11,006 bases of DNA from NCBI GenBank assembly GCA_003248845.1, contig QFPD01000031.1:1-11006 (forward strand). The letters are read 5' to 3'. Numbering within the stretch: position 1 is the first letter of the stretch; each line of letters starts with the position of its first letter. Shown here piece after piece: positions 1 to 6,911 of this stretch. The notes under the pieces are model-generated. The model was not told where the DNA came from. It saw nothing but the letters and a program-made list of their open reading frames with translations, and searched no databases. The DNA is from Microbacterium sp. (GTDB lineage Bacteria > Actinomycetota > Actinomycetes > Actinomycetales > Microbacteriaceae). Both the position numbers and the translations under genes were made by a program.

Positions 1-242
1 AGCGCCGGCTCCATCGTGTAACCGGTGAGAAGCGTGGTCAGCGTGATGCCGAGCTGCGCGCTGGAGAGGTGGGTCGAGGTGATCCTCAGGGCGGAGATCG
101 TCAGCGACAGCCGCGACTCGCCCGCCGCCTGGCGAGCTTCGAGATCGGCCCGGTCGAGGTTCACGAGCGCGAACTCGCTCGCGACGAACAAACCGGTCCC
201 GATGGTGAGCAGGAGCCCCACGCCCAACATGACGTAATCCAT
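1..242 (-). CDS. CNNM-domain 'hemolysin family' membrane protein, N-terminal part (cut by window edge)
   Basis: Only the first 80 codons are inside the window. The protein starts MDYVMLGVGLLLTIGTGLF, a hydrophobic first membrane segment (about residues 4-21), followed by VASEFALVNLDRADLEAR and then STHLSSAQLGITLTTLLTGY. The 'SEFALV' motif after TM1 and the 'QLGITLTTLLTGY' motif are hallmarks of the CNNM (DUF21) transmembrane domain, which in full-length proteins is followed by paired CBS domains and a CorC/HlyC C-terminal domain. Members act in the plasma membrane and are linked to Mg2+/divalent cation transport or export; the name 'hemolysin' is historical. ATG at 242-240 is chosen, with GGGGG nine nt upstream as ribosome site; an in-frame GTG lies directly before it at 245. 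In mycobacteria two such genes lie next to guaB1, as this one nearly does here, with one gene in between. The family call is firm; the substrate is unknown. Confidence 0.85.
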   Translation of the reverse strand, partial: MDYVMLGVGLLLTIGTGLFVASEFALVNLDRADLEARQAAGESRLSLTISALRITSTHLSSAQLGITLTTLLTGYTMEPA

Positions 243-323
243 CACGCGTCACCCCCGATCACGGTCGGGGAGGGTCGGTGGGGCGATCGTCTGCAACTAG
301 GAGGGTCGTCCATTGTGCGATCG

Positions 324-329
324 ATTGTA
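324..329 (-). promoter_or_regulatory. Possible -10 box for the CNNM-protein gene
   Basis: Read on the minus strand the sequence is TACAAT, a five-of-six match to the sigma-70 type -10 consensus, in an AT-poor background. It would place the transcription start near 317 and give a leader of roughly 75 nt. No recognisable -35 lies 16-18 bp upstream, so this is a candidate only. Confidence 0.25.
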
Positions 330-405
330 CGGCACGAACTCGCGGCGTGGGCTGGGAGCGCGGTCGCTCGGCCGACGCCACACCCCGCGATCTTCTCGCG
401 CGCAC

Positions 406-436
406 GAAAGCTGTGCACGCGTGTGAAAGATGTGCA
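406..436. repeat. Imperfect direct repeat GAAAG(C/A)TGTGCA, two copies
   Basis: Copies lie at 406-417 (GAAAGCTGTGCA) and 425-436 (GAAAGATGTGCA), with one mismatch in twelve and 19 bp between starts, close to two helical turns. This spacing would put both copies on the same face of the helix, as for a protein binding in tandem. The bound factor is unknown; the match could be chance in so short a stretch. Confidence 0.4.
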
Positions 437-552
437 GCGCGCGCAGTTTGGGACAGCGCAGCCGCGATCGCCCGTCGACTCATCCACAGCGTGAGAGAAC
501 GCGAGTCTGTCCACAGATCCGCGAGAAGCCCGCCGGGCGCGCCGCTTCGCGC

Positions 553-565
553 CGCACAGTGTGCG
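553..565. promoter_or_regulatory. 13-bp palindrome touching the start of the AbiEi/DUF559 gene
   Basis: The sequence CGCACA-G-TGTGCG is a perfect inverted repeat with six-base arms and a single central base, ending one nt before ATG 567. A repressor bound here would block transcription or initiation. Since the encoded protein begins with an AbiEi-like winged-helix region, autoregulation is a reasonable guess, but nothing in the sequence proves it. Confidence 0.4.
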
Positions 566-566
566 C

Positions 567-1526
567 ATGACTCCTACGCCCGATATCCGCATCGTGCGGC
601 GTCGCGATCTGATGGACGCGCCTGACTACCGCCGGCTCCGCGCGCACGTGCGCGCGGGAGCATGGTGCCGTGTCGCGCCCGGCGCCTACGCGCGCGGAGC
701 GGAGTGGGCGAGCCTCACGCCGCGGCAACAGCACCGAGTTCGCGTCGAGGAGGTCGTGGCGAGACTGGATGCCGCGGTCGTCGTTTCGCACTTCTCCGCC
801 GCGGCCGTGTGGGGGATAGATGTCCTGGGCGCATGGCCGACGCTCGTGGACCTGACGACACCCCGCGCCTCGGGCGGACGTTCCGGCGGCGCGATCCGCC
901 GCCGCGCATTGGGTCTCGACGGTGTGGCGACAGTCGGTTTCGGAGCGCACGAGGTGACCACGCCGGCGCAGACCGCTCTCGACCTGGCGCGCTGCCTGCC
1001 CTTCGTTCCGGCCGTGACGGCCATCGACCGCGCGATCTCCACACGCCGGCTCTCGGGCGCCTTGACGGACCGGAGCGAGATCCTCGCGCTCATGGATGCG
1101 AACGGTCCGCGCCGGGGCGATGCCCGCGCGAGGCGCGCGCTCGCGGCATCCGACGCTCTCTCCGACAACGTGCGCGAAACGCAGCTGCGCCTTCTCGTCA
1201 TCGCCCTCGGCTTTCCGCTGCCCCGCCTGCAGGAGAGGCGGGTCCTGCGCAGCGGGCGCCTCGTGTTCGGCGATCTCTACTTTCCCGAGGAGGATCACTG
1301 GCTCGAGCTCGACGGCCGCGGAAAGTACCGCAGCCCGGAGTTCGGTCCGGATCGGGATGCGGCCGAAATCGCGATCGACGAGAAGAACCGCGAGAACGAG
1401 ATCCGTCGCGAGGTGCGCGGATTCTCTCGTCTCGAGCCGGCGGATCTGGACCACCCGCGCCGCGTGTACGACATCCTCACGGCCGACGGCCTGCGCGCCA
1501 CACGCCCGCGGCCGCCGCACAGCTGA
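567..1526 (+). CDS. AbiEi-like N-terminal + DUF559 (endonuclease-fold) C-terminal protein
   Basis: The product has 319 residues from ATG 567 (GTG 561 is in frame six nt earlier; neither has a strong ribosome site). The N-terminal part (DLMDAPDYRRLRAHVRAGAWCRVAPGAYA, about residues 13-41) has the pattern of the AbiEi-type winged helix, 'R..L...V..G...R...G.Y'. The middle (SHFSAAAVWGID, TTPAQTALDLAR, VTAIDRAI) is typical of the AbiEi_4-type regulatory region. The C-terminal part carries D236, then E247-x-D249-G-x-x-K253, matching the D...ExDGxxK pattern of DUF559, a member of the PD-(D/E)xK nuclease-like fold. Such proteins are very common, often several per genome, in Actinobacteria and are usually annotated as hypothetical; no activity is established for this architecture. 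It stands alone, convergent with guaB1 and divergent from the CNNM gene. Function could be defence-related regulation or nucleic acid cleavage; I am sure only of the domain layout. Confidence 0.8.
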   Translation: MTPTPDIRIVRRRDLMDAPDYRRLRAHVRAGAWCRVAPGAYARGAEWASLTPRQQHRVRVEEVVARLDAAVVVSHFSAAAVWGIDVLGAWPTLVDLTTPRASGGRSGGAIRRRALGLDGVATVGFGAHEVTTPAQTALDLARCLPFVPAVTAIDRAISTRRLSGALTDRSEILALMDANGPRRGDARARRALAASDALSDNVRETQLRLLVIALGFPLPRLQERRVLRSGRLVFGDLYFPEEDHWLELDGRGKYRSPEFGPDRDAAEIAIDEKNRENEIRREVRGFSRLEPADLDHPRRVYDILTADGLRATRPRPPHS

Positions 1527-1559
1527 CACGAGCCGCGCACGAATTCGGCACGCGCGCAC

Positions 1560-1604
1560 GAAAGAAGGGCAGCGGGTGCTGCTTTCGGTAGCGCAAGCTG
1601 CCCC
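1560..1604 (-). terminator. Probable factor-independent terminator of guaB1, perhaps bidirectional
   Basis: Eight nt after the guaB1 stop codon, the minus strand has GGGGCAGC (1604-1597) pairing with GCTGCCC (1573-1567), a GC-rich 7-bp stem around a 23-nt loop, followed directly by TTCTTTC, a T-rich tail. The convergent plus-strand gene ends at 1526 and reads into the same hairpin, but without a T-run after it. A second pairing, GGTAGC (1587-1592) with GCTACC (1611-1616), reaches into the guaB1 stop codon and would compete with the first. Confidence 0.45.
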
Positions 1605-1611
1605 GCGCGGG

Positions 1612-3069
1612 CTACCAGCTGACCGGGAGCGCCTTGCCCTCCTCATAGCCCGCGGCGGACTGGAGGCCGACGGTCGCACGCTCGTGGAACTCGGCGACGG
1701 TGGAGGCCCCGGCATAGGTGAACGAGGACCGCACCCCCGACGTGATCATGTCGACGAGGTCCTCGACGGACGGCCGTAGCGGGTCGAGGTAGATCTTCGA
1801 CGAGGAGATTCCCTCGGCGAACAGCTCCTTGCGCGCGCGCTCGTACGGATCGAGGCGGCCGAACCGGCCGTGTACGGCCTTCGTCGAGGCCATGCCCCAC
1901 GATTCCTTGTAGACACGTCCATCGGCGTCGACCTGCAGCTGCCCGGGCGCTTCGATGGTGCCCGCGAACCAGGATCCGATCATGACGGATGCCGCGCCGG
2001 CGGCGAGCGCGAGCGCGACGTCGCGGGGGTAGCGCACCCCGCCGTCGGCCCAGACATGCGCACCGAGTTCGGCGGCCGCCTGCGCCGTCTCGAGGACGGC
2101 GGAGAACTGCGGGCGCCCGACGGCCGTCATCATGCGCGTCGTGCACATCGCGCCTGGCCCGACTCCGGCCTTGAGGATGGACGCGCCCGCCGCGACGAGA
2201 TCGCGGGCCCCCTCGCCCGTGACGATGTTGCCGGCGGCGATCGGGATGCCGAGACCGAGGCTCGCCACCGTCTGCAGCGCCCGCAGCATGCCCTCCTGGT
2301 GGCCGTGCGCAGTGTCGACGACGAGCACGTCGACACCGGCCGCCGCGAGGGCGCGGGCCTTCGCGGCGACATCGCCGTTGATGCCGACGGCGGCGGCGAC
2401 GATCAGGCGCCCGTTCGCATCGACAGCCGGGCGGTAGAGGGTCGAACGCAACGCCGTGCGTTGAGAGAGGGTGCCGACGAGATAGCCGTGGTGCAGGACG
2501 CACACCGTCTCGGCCTCCGCCGCGACAATGAGGTCGAACGCGTGCCGCGCGCTCTCGACGTCGTCCGCGTCGATCGAGGGCGTCCGCCCGCGCGCGAGGT
2601 CGCCGAGCTGCGCGTCGGGGAGAGCGGTGCCCAGGCGCGCGGCGGGCACGACACCGAGGATGTCGTCGACGTGCACGCGCTCACCGGCACCCTGCACGAC
2701 GACGATGCCGTGGCCTTCCGTGGCGGGGACGAGCGCGGCGGCCTCGGCCACCGTCGCCGACGCGGGGAGGACGAGCGGCGTGTCCCACGGCACGGGCTGC
2801 TCTTTGACCCAGCGGATCGCGGCATCGATGTCCTGCAACGGCATGTCCTGCGGCAGCACGCCGAGCCCGCCACGACGTGCGAGTGCGGCCGCGAGGCGCG
2901 GCCCGGTCACCGAGTTCATGTTGGATGCCACGAGCGGAATCGTCGCAGTGGAGCCGTCGCCCGGCGAGAGGTCGACGTCGAGACGGCTCGTGATCGCCGA
3001 CCGGCGCGGCACGAGGAAGACGTCGGAGTAGGTCAGATCGACCGCGGGTTGGGCGCCGGAGAAGTGCAT
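1612..3069 (-). CDS. guaB1: GuaB1 family IMP dehydrogenase-related enzyme, probably GMP reductase with CBS domains
   Basis: The 485-residue protein has the IMPDH/GMPR TIM-barrel fold: DLTYSDVFLVPRRS at the N-terminus, a CBS-pair insertion at about residues 95-210, GVDVLVVDTAHGHQ, the catalytic loop GPGAMCTTRMMTAVGRPQ with Cys309, the phosphate-binding ADGGVR and GSWFAGT, and the C-terminal GVRSSFTYAGA. Length and motifs match actinobacterial GuaB1 (about 480 residues, Rv1843c in M. tuberculosis), distinct from the essential IMPDH GuaB2. The mycobacterial protein has been characterised as an NADPH-dependent GMP reductase (GMP to IMP plus ammonia) regulated by nucleotides through its CBS domains; the same role is inferred here. 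Start ATG 3069 is preferred because it fits the family N-terminus and has TACCGT six nt upstream (leaderless type). ATG 3096, with AAGGG six nt upstream, would add nine residues. It is divergent from kgd. Confidence 0.93.
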   Translation of the reverse strand: MHFSGAQPAVDLTYSDVFLVPRRSAITSRLDVDLSPGDGSTATIPLVASNMNSVTGPRLAAALARRGGLGVLPQDMPLQDIDAAIRWVKEQPVPWDTPLVLPASATVAEAAALVPATEGHGIVVVQGAGERVHVDDILGVVPAARLGTALPDAQLGDLARGRTPSIDADDVESARHAFDLIVAAEAETVCVLHHGYLVGTLSQRTALRSTLYRPAVDANGRLIVAAAVGINGDVAAKARALAAAGVDVLVVDTAHGHQEGMLRALQTVASLGLGIPIAAGNIVTGEGARDLVAAGASILKAGVGPGAMCTTRMMTAVGRPQFSAVLETAQAAAELGAHVWADGGVRYPRDVALALAAGAASVMIGSWFAGTIEAPGQLQVDADGRVYKESWGMASTKAVHGRFGRLDPYERARKELFAEGISSSKIYLDPLRPSVEDLVDMITSGVRSSFTYAGASTVAEFHERATVGLQSAAGYEEGKALPVSW

Positions 3070-3075
3070 GCCTCT

Positions 3076-3081
3076 ACGGTA
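3076..3081 (-). promoter_or_regulatory. Candidate -10 box of guaB1 (leaderless type)
   Basis: The minus strand reads TACCGT, matching TANNNT, with exactly six nt (AGAGGC) before ATG 3069. In high-GC actinobacteria this geometry places the transcription start on the A of ATG. No clear -35 is seen. The box overlaps the near-palindrome at 3078-3104. Confidence 0.4.
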
Positions 3082-3104
3082 CCCACTCATATGCATGGGA
3101 TACC
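3078..3104. promoter_or_regulatory. Near-perfect inverted repeat between guaB1 and kgd (possible operator)
   Basis: GGTACCCA (3078-3085) and TGGGATACC (3096-3104) are inverted copies apart from one inserted A, separated by ten bases. The repeat lies over the candidate guaB1 -10 box and just upstream of TTGACA at 3106-3111 on the kgd side, so one bound protein could control both genes. The regulator is unknown. Confidence 0.35.
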
Positions 3105-3105
3105 C

Positions 3106-3111
3106 TTGACA
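3106..3111 (+). promoter_or_regulatory. TTGACA, possible -35 element for kgd
   Basis: This is a perfect match to the -35 consensus in the gap before kgd, but no good -10 sequence lies 16-18 bp downstream, where the DNA is GC-rich. TACCCT at 3101-3106 is an alternative -10-like box. Either would give a kgd leader of about 40-70 nt. Confidence 0.25.
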
Positions 3112-3179
3112 GAAGTGTGCACGCGGCCCGTCAGCGGTCGGCACCAACTGATCTTCATCGACGAAAGCAGGCGCTAACC

Positions 3180-6100
3180 GTGTCCAGTCAGGCGACCGGC
3201 GTGGGAACTTCGAACGACGGCGATTTCGGAGCCAATGAATGGCTCGTCGCCGAGATGTACGACCAGTTCGTCAAGGATCGCGCATCCGTCGACGAGTCGT
3301 GGTGGCCTGTGCTCGAGGCCTACGAGAAGACGCAGCAGGATGCCGGGACCGCCGCGCCCGCGGCATCCGCCCCCGCAGCGCCGGCGGCCCCTACGACATC
3401 CCGCCCCGCAGCGTCGCCGGCGGCGTCGGCGGAGCCCCGGCCCGTGACGGCACCCGTCCCGGTCGTCGGCGCCCAGCCCGTCGCCCGCACGACGACGCGC
3501 CCGGCGGCTCCCCAGCCGGTGCCCGCCGAGGCTCCCAAGGCTCGGCCCGGCACCGTGCCCGAGGCGCGTGAGGACGTCGTCACGCCGCTGCGCGGAATGC
3601 CGAAGACTCTCGCGGCGAACATGGACGAGTCGCTCTCGGTGCCCACCGCGACGAGTGTGCGCACGGTGCCCGCGAAGCTCATGATCGACAACCGGATCGT
3701 GATCAACAACCACATGTCGCGCACCCGTGGCGGCAAGGTCAGCTTCACGCACCTCATCGGATGGGCGCTGATCCAGGCGCTCAAGGCCTTCCCCAGCCAG
3801 AACGTCTCCTACGCCGAGGTCGACGGCAAGCCGTCGGTCGTCGCTCCCGCGCACATCAACCTCGGCATCGCGATCGACCTTCCGAAGCCCGACGGCACGC
3901 GCGCTCTCATGGTGCCCTCGATCAAGCAGGCCGAGTCGCTCACGTTCAACGAGTACCTCGCTTCGTACGAGGACCTCGTCAAGCGCGCCCGCGGCAACAA
4001 GCTGACCGCCGCCGACTTCCAGGGCACCACCGTGTCGCTCACGAACCCGGGCGGCATCGGCACCGTGCACTCGGTGCCGCGGCTCATGAAGGGCCAGGGC
4101 TGCATCGTCGGCGCTGGAGCCCTCGAGTACCCCGCGGAGTTCCAGGGGTCGAGCGAGAAGACGCTCGTCGAACTCGGCATCGGCAAGACCATCACGCTCA
4201 CCTCCACCTACGACCACCGCGTCATTCAGGGTGCCGGTTCCGGCGAGTTCCTCAAGATCGTGCACGAGCTGCTCATCGGCCAGCGCGGTTTCTACGAGGG
4301 CATCTTCGCAGCGCTGCGCATCCCGTACGCGCCGATTCACTGGTCGAACGACATCAACGTCGACCTCGCCGAGCGCGTCGACAAGCAGGCGCGCGTGCAG
4401 GAGCTCATCAACTCCTATCGCGTGCGCGGCCACCTCATGGCCGACATCGACCCCCTCGAGTACGTGCAGCGCACGCACCCCGACCTCGAGATCGAAAGCC
4501 ACGGTCTCACCTTCTGGGACCTCGATCGCGAATTCGTGACAGGCGGCTTCGGCGGCAAGCGCACGATGAAGCTTCGCGACATCCTCGGTGTCCTCCGCGA
4601 CTCGTACTGCCGGACGATCGGTGTCGAGTACATGCACATCCAGGACCCGGCCCAGCGCAAGTGGTTCCAGGAGAACGTCGAGGTCAAGTACCAGAAGCCG
4701 AGCCACGACGAGCAGCTCCGCGTACTCGACAAGCTCAACCAGGCCGAGGCGTTCGAGACGTTCCTGCAGACCAAGTACGTCGGCCAGAAGCGCTTCTCGC
4801 TGGAGGGCGGCGAGTCCCTCATCCCGCTCCTCGATGAGATCCTGCAGGGCGCGGCGAGCTCCTCGCTCGACGGCGCGGCGATCGGCATGGCCCACCGCGG
4901 TCGGCTCAACGTCCTCACGAACATCGCCGGAAAGACCTACAGTCAGATCTTCCGCGAGTTCGAGGGATCCGTCGCGATCGGCTCGAAGTCGGGCTCGGGC
5001 GACGTCAAGTACCACCTCGGCACGGAGGGGACCTTCGTCTCGGATGCCGGGCAGGAGCTGCCCGTCTACCTCGCAGCGAACCCGTCGCACCTCGAGACCG
5101 TCGATGGCGTGCTCGAGGGCATCGTGCGCGCCAAGCAGGACCGGAAACCCATAGGGTCCTTCTCGTGGCTGCCGATCCTCGTCCACGGCGACGCGGCTTT
5201 CGCAGGTCAGGGCGTCGTCGTGGAGACCCTGCAGATGTCGCAGCTGCGCGGCTACCGCACGGGCGGCACCGTTCACGTCGTCGTGAACAACCAGGTGGGC
5301 TTCACGACGCTCCCGCAGGACGGGCGCACCTCGGTCTACGCGACCGACGTGGCGAAGACCATCCAGGCTCCGATCCTGCACGTCAACGGCGACGACCCGG
5401 AAGCCGTCGTCCGGGTCGCAGAACTCGCCGTCGCCTACCGCCAGGAGTGGAAGCGCGACGTCGTGATCGATCTCGTCTGCTATCGCCGTCGCGGTCACAA
5501 CGAAGGCGACGACCCGTCGATGACGCAGCCCCTCATGACGAACCTCATCGAGGCGAAGCGCTCCGTGCGGCGCCTCTACACCGAGGCGCTCGTCGGCCGC
5601 GGCGACATCACCGAGGAGGAGTACGAGAACGCGAAGGCGGACTTCCAGAACCGCCTCGAGATCGCGTTCGCCGAGACGCACGCCGCGGAGACCGGCGCGA
5701 CCGGCATCGTCTCCCCCGCCTCCGCCGAGATCGACCAGGCGGTCGGCGAGCCGGAGACCACCGGCGTGGCCGTCGCGGTCGTGAATCAGGTGGGCGACGC
5801 CTTCGTGAACAAGCCCGAGGGCTTCACGGTGCACCAGAAGCTCCAGCAGCTGCTCGACAAGCGCCTCGACATGAGTCGCAACGGCAGCGTCGACTGGGCG
5901 TTCGGCGAGCTGCTCGCGTTCGGCTCGCTCCTCATGGAGGGCACGAATGTGCGCCTCGCCGGTCAGGACGCGCGCCGCGGCACGTTCGTGCAGCGCCACG
6001 CCGTGTTCCACGACCGCGCCAACGGCCAGGAATGGCTGCCCCTCGCGAACCTCGGCGACAATCAGGGTCGCTTCTACGTGTACGACTCGCTTCTCAGCGA

Positions 6101-6911
6101 GTACGCGGCGATGGCCTTCGAGTACGGTTACTCCGTCGAGCGGCCCGACACCCTCACCCTGTGGGAGGCGCAGTTCGGCGACTTCGCGAACGGCGCGCAG
6201 TCCGTCATCGACGAGTACATCTCGGCGGCGGATCAGAAGTGGGGCCAGCAGTCGTCGGTCGTTCTGCTGCTGCCGCACGGCTACGAGGGCCAGGGGCCGG
6301 ACCACTCCTCCGCGCGTATCGAGCGCTACCTGCAGCTGTGCGCACAGGAGAACATGACGGTCGCGCGGCCGTCGACGCCGGCATCCTACTTCCACCTCCT
6401 GCGGCGCCAGGCCTACGCCCGCCCGCGTCGGCCGCTCGTCGTGTTAACGCCGAAGGCGATGCTGCGCCTGCGCGGCGCGACGAGCCCCGTCGAGGACTTC
6501 ACGACGGGTCGCTTCGAGCCGGTGCTCGACGACGCGCGCGCGATCGACAAGAGCGTCGTGAAGCGCGTACTGCTCCACTCGGGCAAGATCCACTGGGACC
6601 TCGTCGCCGAGCTCGAGAAGAATCCGAACCCCGAGATCGCCCTCGTGCGTGTCGAGCAGCTCTACCCGGCGCCGATCGACGAACTCAACCGCGTGATCGA
6701 CAGCTACCCGAACGCGGAGCTGGTGTGGGTTCAGGACGAGCCGGAGAACCAGGGCGCGTGGCCGTTCATCGCGCTCGAAGTCGTCAAGCACCTGCACGGG
6801 CGGACGATCCGCCGCGTGTCGCGTGCGGCTGCGGCGTCGACCGCGACGGGTTCTCCCAAGGTGCACGCCCGCGAGCAGGCGGCGATCCTCGGGAAGGCGC
6901 TCACCCTCTGA
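3180..6911 (+). CDS. kgd: Multifunctional 2-oxoglutarate dehydrogenase E1 / decarboxylase (Kgd, OdhA, SucA type) fused to E2 core
   Basis: The 1243-residue protein is the actinobacterial fusion that oxidatively decarboxylates 2-oxoglutarate in the TCA cycle. In order: an N-terminal E1 helix region (ANEWLVAEMYDQFVKD...WWPVLEAYE), an Ala/Pro-rich linker to about residue 130, an E2 succinyltransferase-type core (from TPLRGMPKTLA at 135, with catalytic DHRVIQGA at 345-352), and the ThDP-dependent E1 (RVRGHLMADIDPL with His418; GDAAFAGQG from 670 to NN at 703-704, the thiamine diphosphate/Mg2+ motif). No lipoyl domain is present; in this group the lipoyl arm comes from the pyruvate dehydrogenase E2, and activity is restrained by the FHA protein OdhI/GarA. 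Start GTG 3180 has AGCAGG eight nt upstream and fits the family N-terminus; the longer GTG 3117 start was rejected. The last 11 bp overlap the convergent receiver gene. Confidence 0.97.
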   Translation: MSSQATGVGTSNDGDFGANEWLVAEMYDQFVKDRASVDESWWPVLEAYEKTQQDAGTAAPAASAPAAPAAPTTSRPAASPAASAEPRPVTAPVPVVGAQPVARTTTRPAAPQPVPAEAPKARPGTVPEAREDVVTPLRGMPKTLAANMDESLSVPTATSVRTVPAKLMIDNRIVINNHMSRTRGGKVSFTHLIGWALIQALKAFPSQNVSYAEVDGKPSVVAPAHINLGIAIDLPKPDGTRALMVPSIKQAESLTFNEYLASYEDLVKRARGNKLTAADFQGTTVSLTNPGGIGTVHSVPRLMKGQGCIVGAGALEYPAEFQGSSEKTLVELGIGKTITLTSTYDHRVIQGAGSGEFLKIVHELLIGQRGFYEGIFAALRIPYAPIHWSNDINVDLAERVDKQARVQELINSYRVRGHLMADIDPLEYVQRTHPDLEIESHGLTFWDLDREFVTGGFGGKRTMKLRDILGVLRDSYCRTIGVEYMHIQDPAQRKWFQENVEVKYQKPSHDEQLRVLDKLNQAEAFETFLQTKYVGQKRFSLEGGESLIPLLDEILQGAASSSLDGAAIGMAHRGRLNVLTNIAGKTYSQIFREFEGSVAIGSKSGSGDVKYHLGTEGTFVSDAGQELPVYLAANPSHLETVDGVLEGIVRAKQDRKPIGSFSWLPILVHGDAAFAGQGVVVETLQMSQLRGYRTGGTVHVVVNNQVGFTTLPQDGRTSVYATDVAKTIQAPILHVNGDDPEAVVRVAELAVAYRQEWKRDVVIDLVCYRRRGHNEGDDPSMTQPLMTNLIEAKRSVRRLYTEALVGRGDITEEEYENAKADFQNRLEIAFAETHAAETGATGIVSPASAEIDQAVGEPETTGVAVAVVNQVGDAFVNKPEGFTVHQKLQQLLDKRLDMSRNGSVDWAFGELLAFGSLLMEGTNVRLAGQDARRGTFVQRHAVFHDRANGQEWLPLANLGDNQGRFYVYDSLLSEYAAMAFEYGYSVERPDTLTLWEAQFGDFANGAQSVIDEYISAADQKWGQQSSVVLLLPHGYEGQGPDHSSARIERYLQLCAQENMTVARPSTPASYFHLLRRQAYARPRRPLVVLTPKAMLRLRGATSPVEDFTTGRFEPVLDDARAIDKSVVKRVLLHSGKIHWDLVAELEKNPNPEIALVRVEQLYPAPIDELNRVIDSYPNAELVWVQDEPENQGAWPFIALEVVKHLHGRTIRRVSRAAAASTATGSPKVHAREQAAILGKALTL

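Larger units (their letters stand above)
243..566. other. Intergenic region with several short repeats, no convincing gene
   Basis: This 324-bp stretch separates two divergent genes. It holds a TACAAT box on the minus strand (329-324), a 12-bp imperfect direct repeat GAAAG(C/A)TGTGCA at 406-417 and 425-436 (19 bp apart start to start), two sequences one mismatch away from a DnaA box (480-488 and 507-515), and a 13-bp palindrome against the start of the next gene (553-565). A minus-strand open frame crosses it (592 to 242) but is rich in Arg/Ser/Cys with no recognisable motif, so I do not call it a gene. No tRNA or known small RNA is visible. Confidence 0.5.

Noticed and set aside
253..275. 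Short inverted repeat CCCCGA...TCGGGG before the CNNM gene
   Set aside because: Only six-base arms around six bases, on the 5' side of the gene rather than after a stop, and it overlaps the ribosome site. Not enough for a terminator or riboswitch call.
242..592. 116-codon minus-strand frame whose TGA overlaps the CNNM start codon
   Set aside because: The overlap looks like translational coupling, but the product is Arg/Ser/Cys-rich, matches nothing I know, and overlaps the start of a solid plus-strand gene.
480..1715. 411-codon open frame on the minus strand opposite the AbiEi/DUF559 gene
   Set aside because: High-GC antisense shadow: Arg/Ala-rich, no motif, and it runs into the 3' end of guaB1. 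The plus-strand frame carries recognisable domains.
1870..3177. 435-codon open frame on the plus strand opposite guaB1
   Set aside because: Antisense shadow of guaB1 with no motifs; guaB1 is unambiguous.
3117..3179. Upstream GTG start for kgd at 3117
   Set aside because: It would add 21 residues unlike the family N-terminus, and has no ribosome site, whereas GTG 3180 has AGCAGG eight nt upstream.
3174..6395. Very long open frame (1073 codons) on the minus strand opposite kgd
   Set aside because: It mirrors the codon structure of kgd, is dominated by Val/Asp/Arg/Leu runs, and has no recognisable motif, while kgd matches its family end to end.
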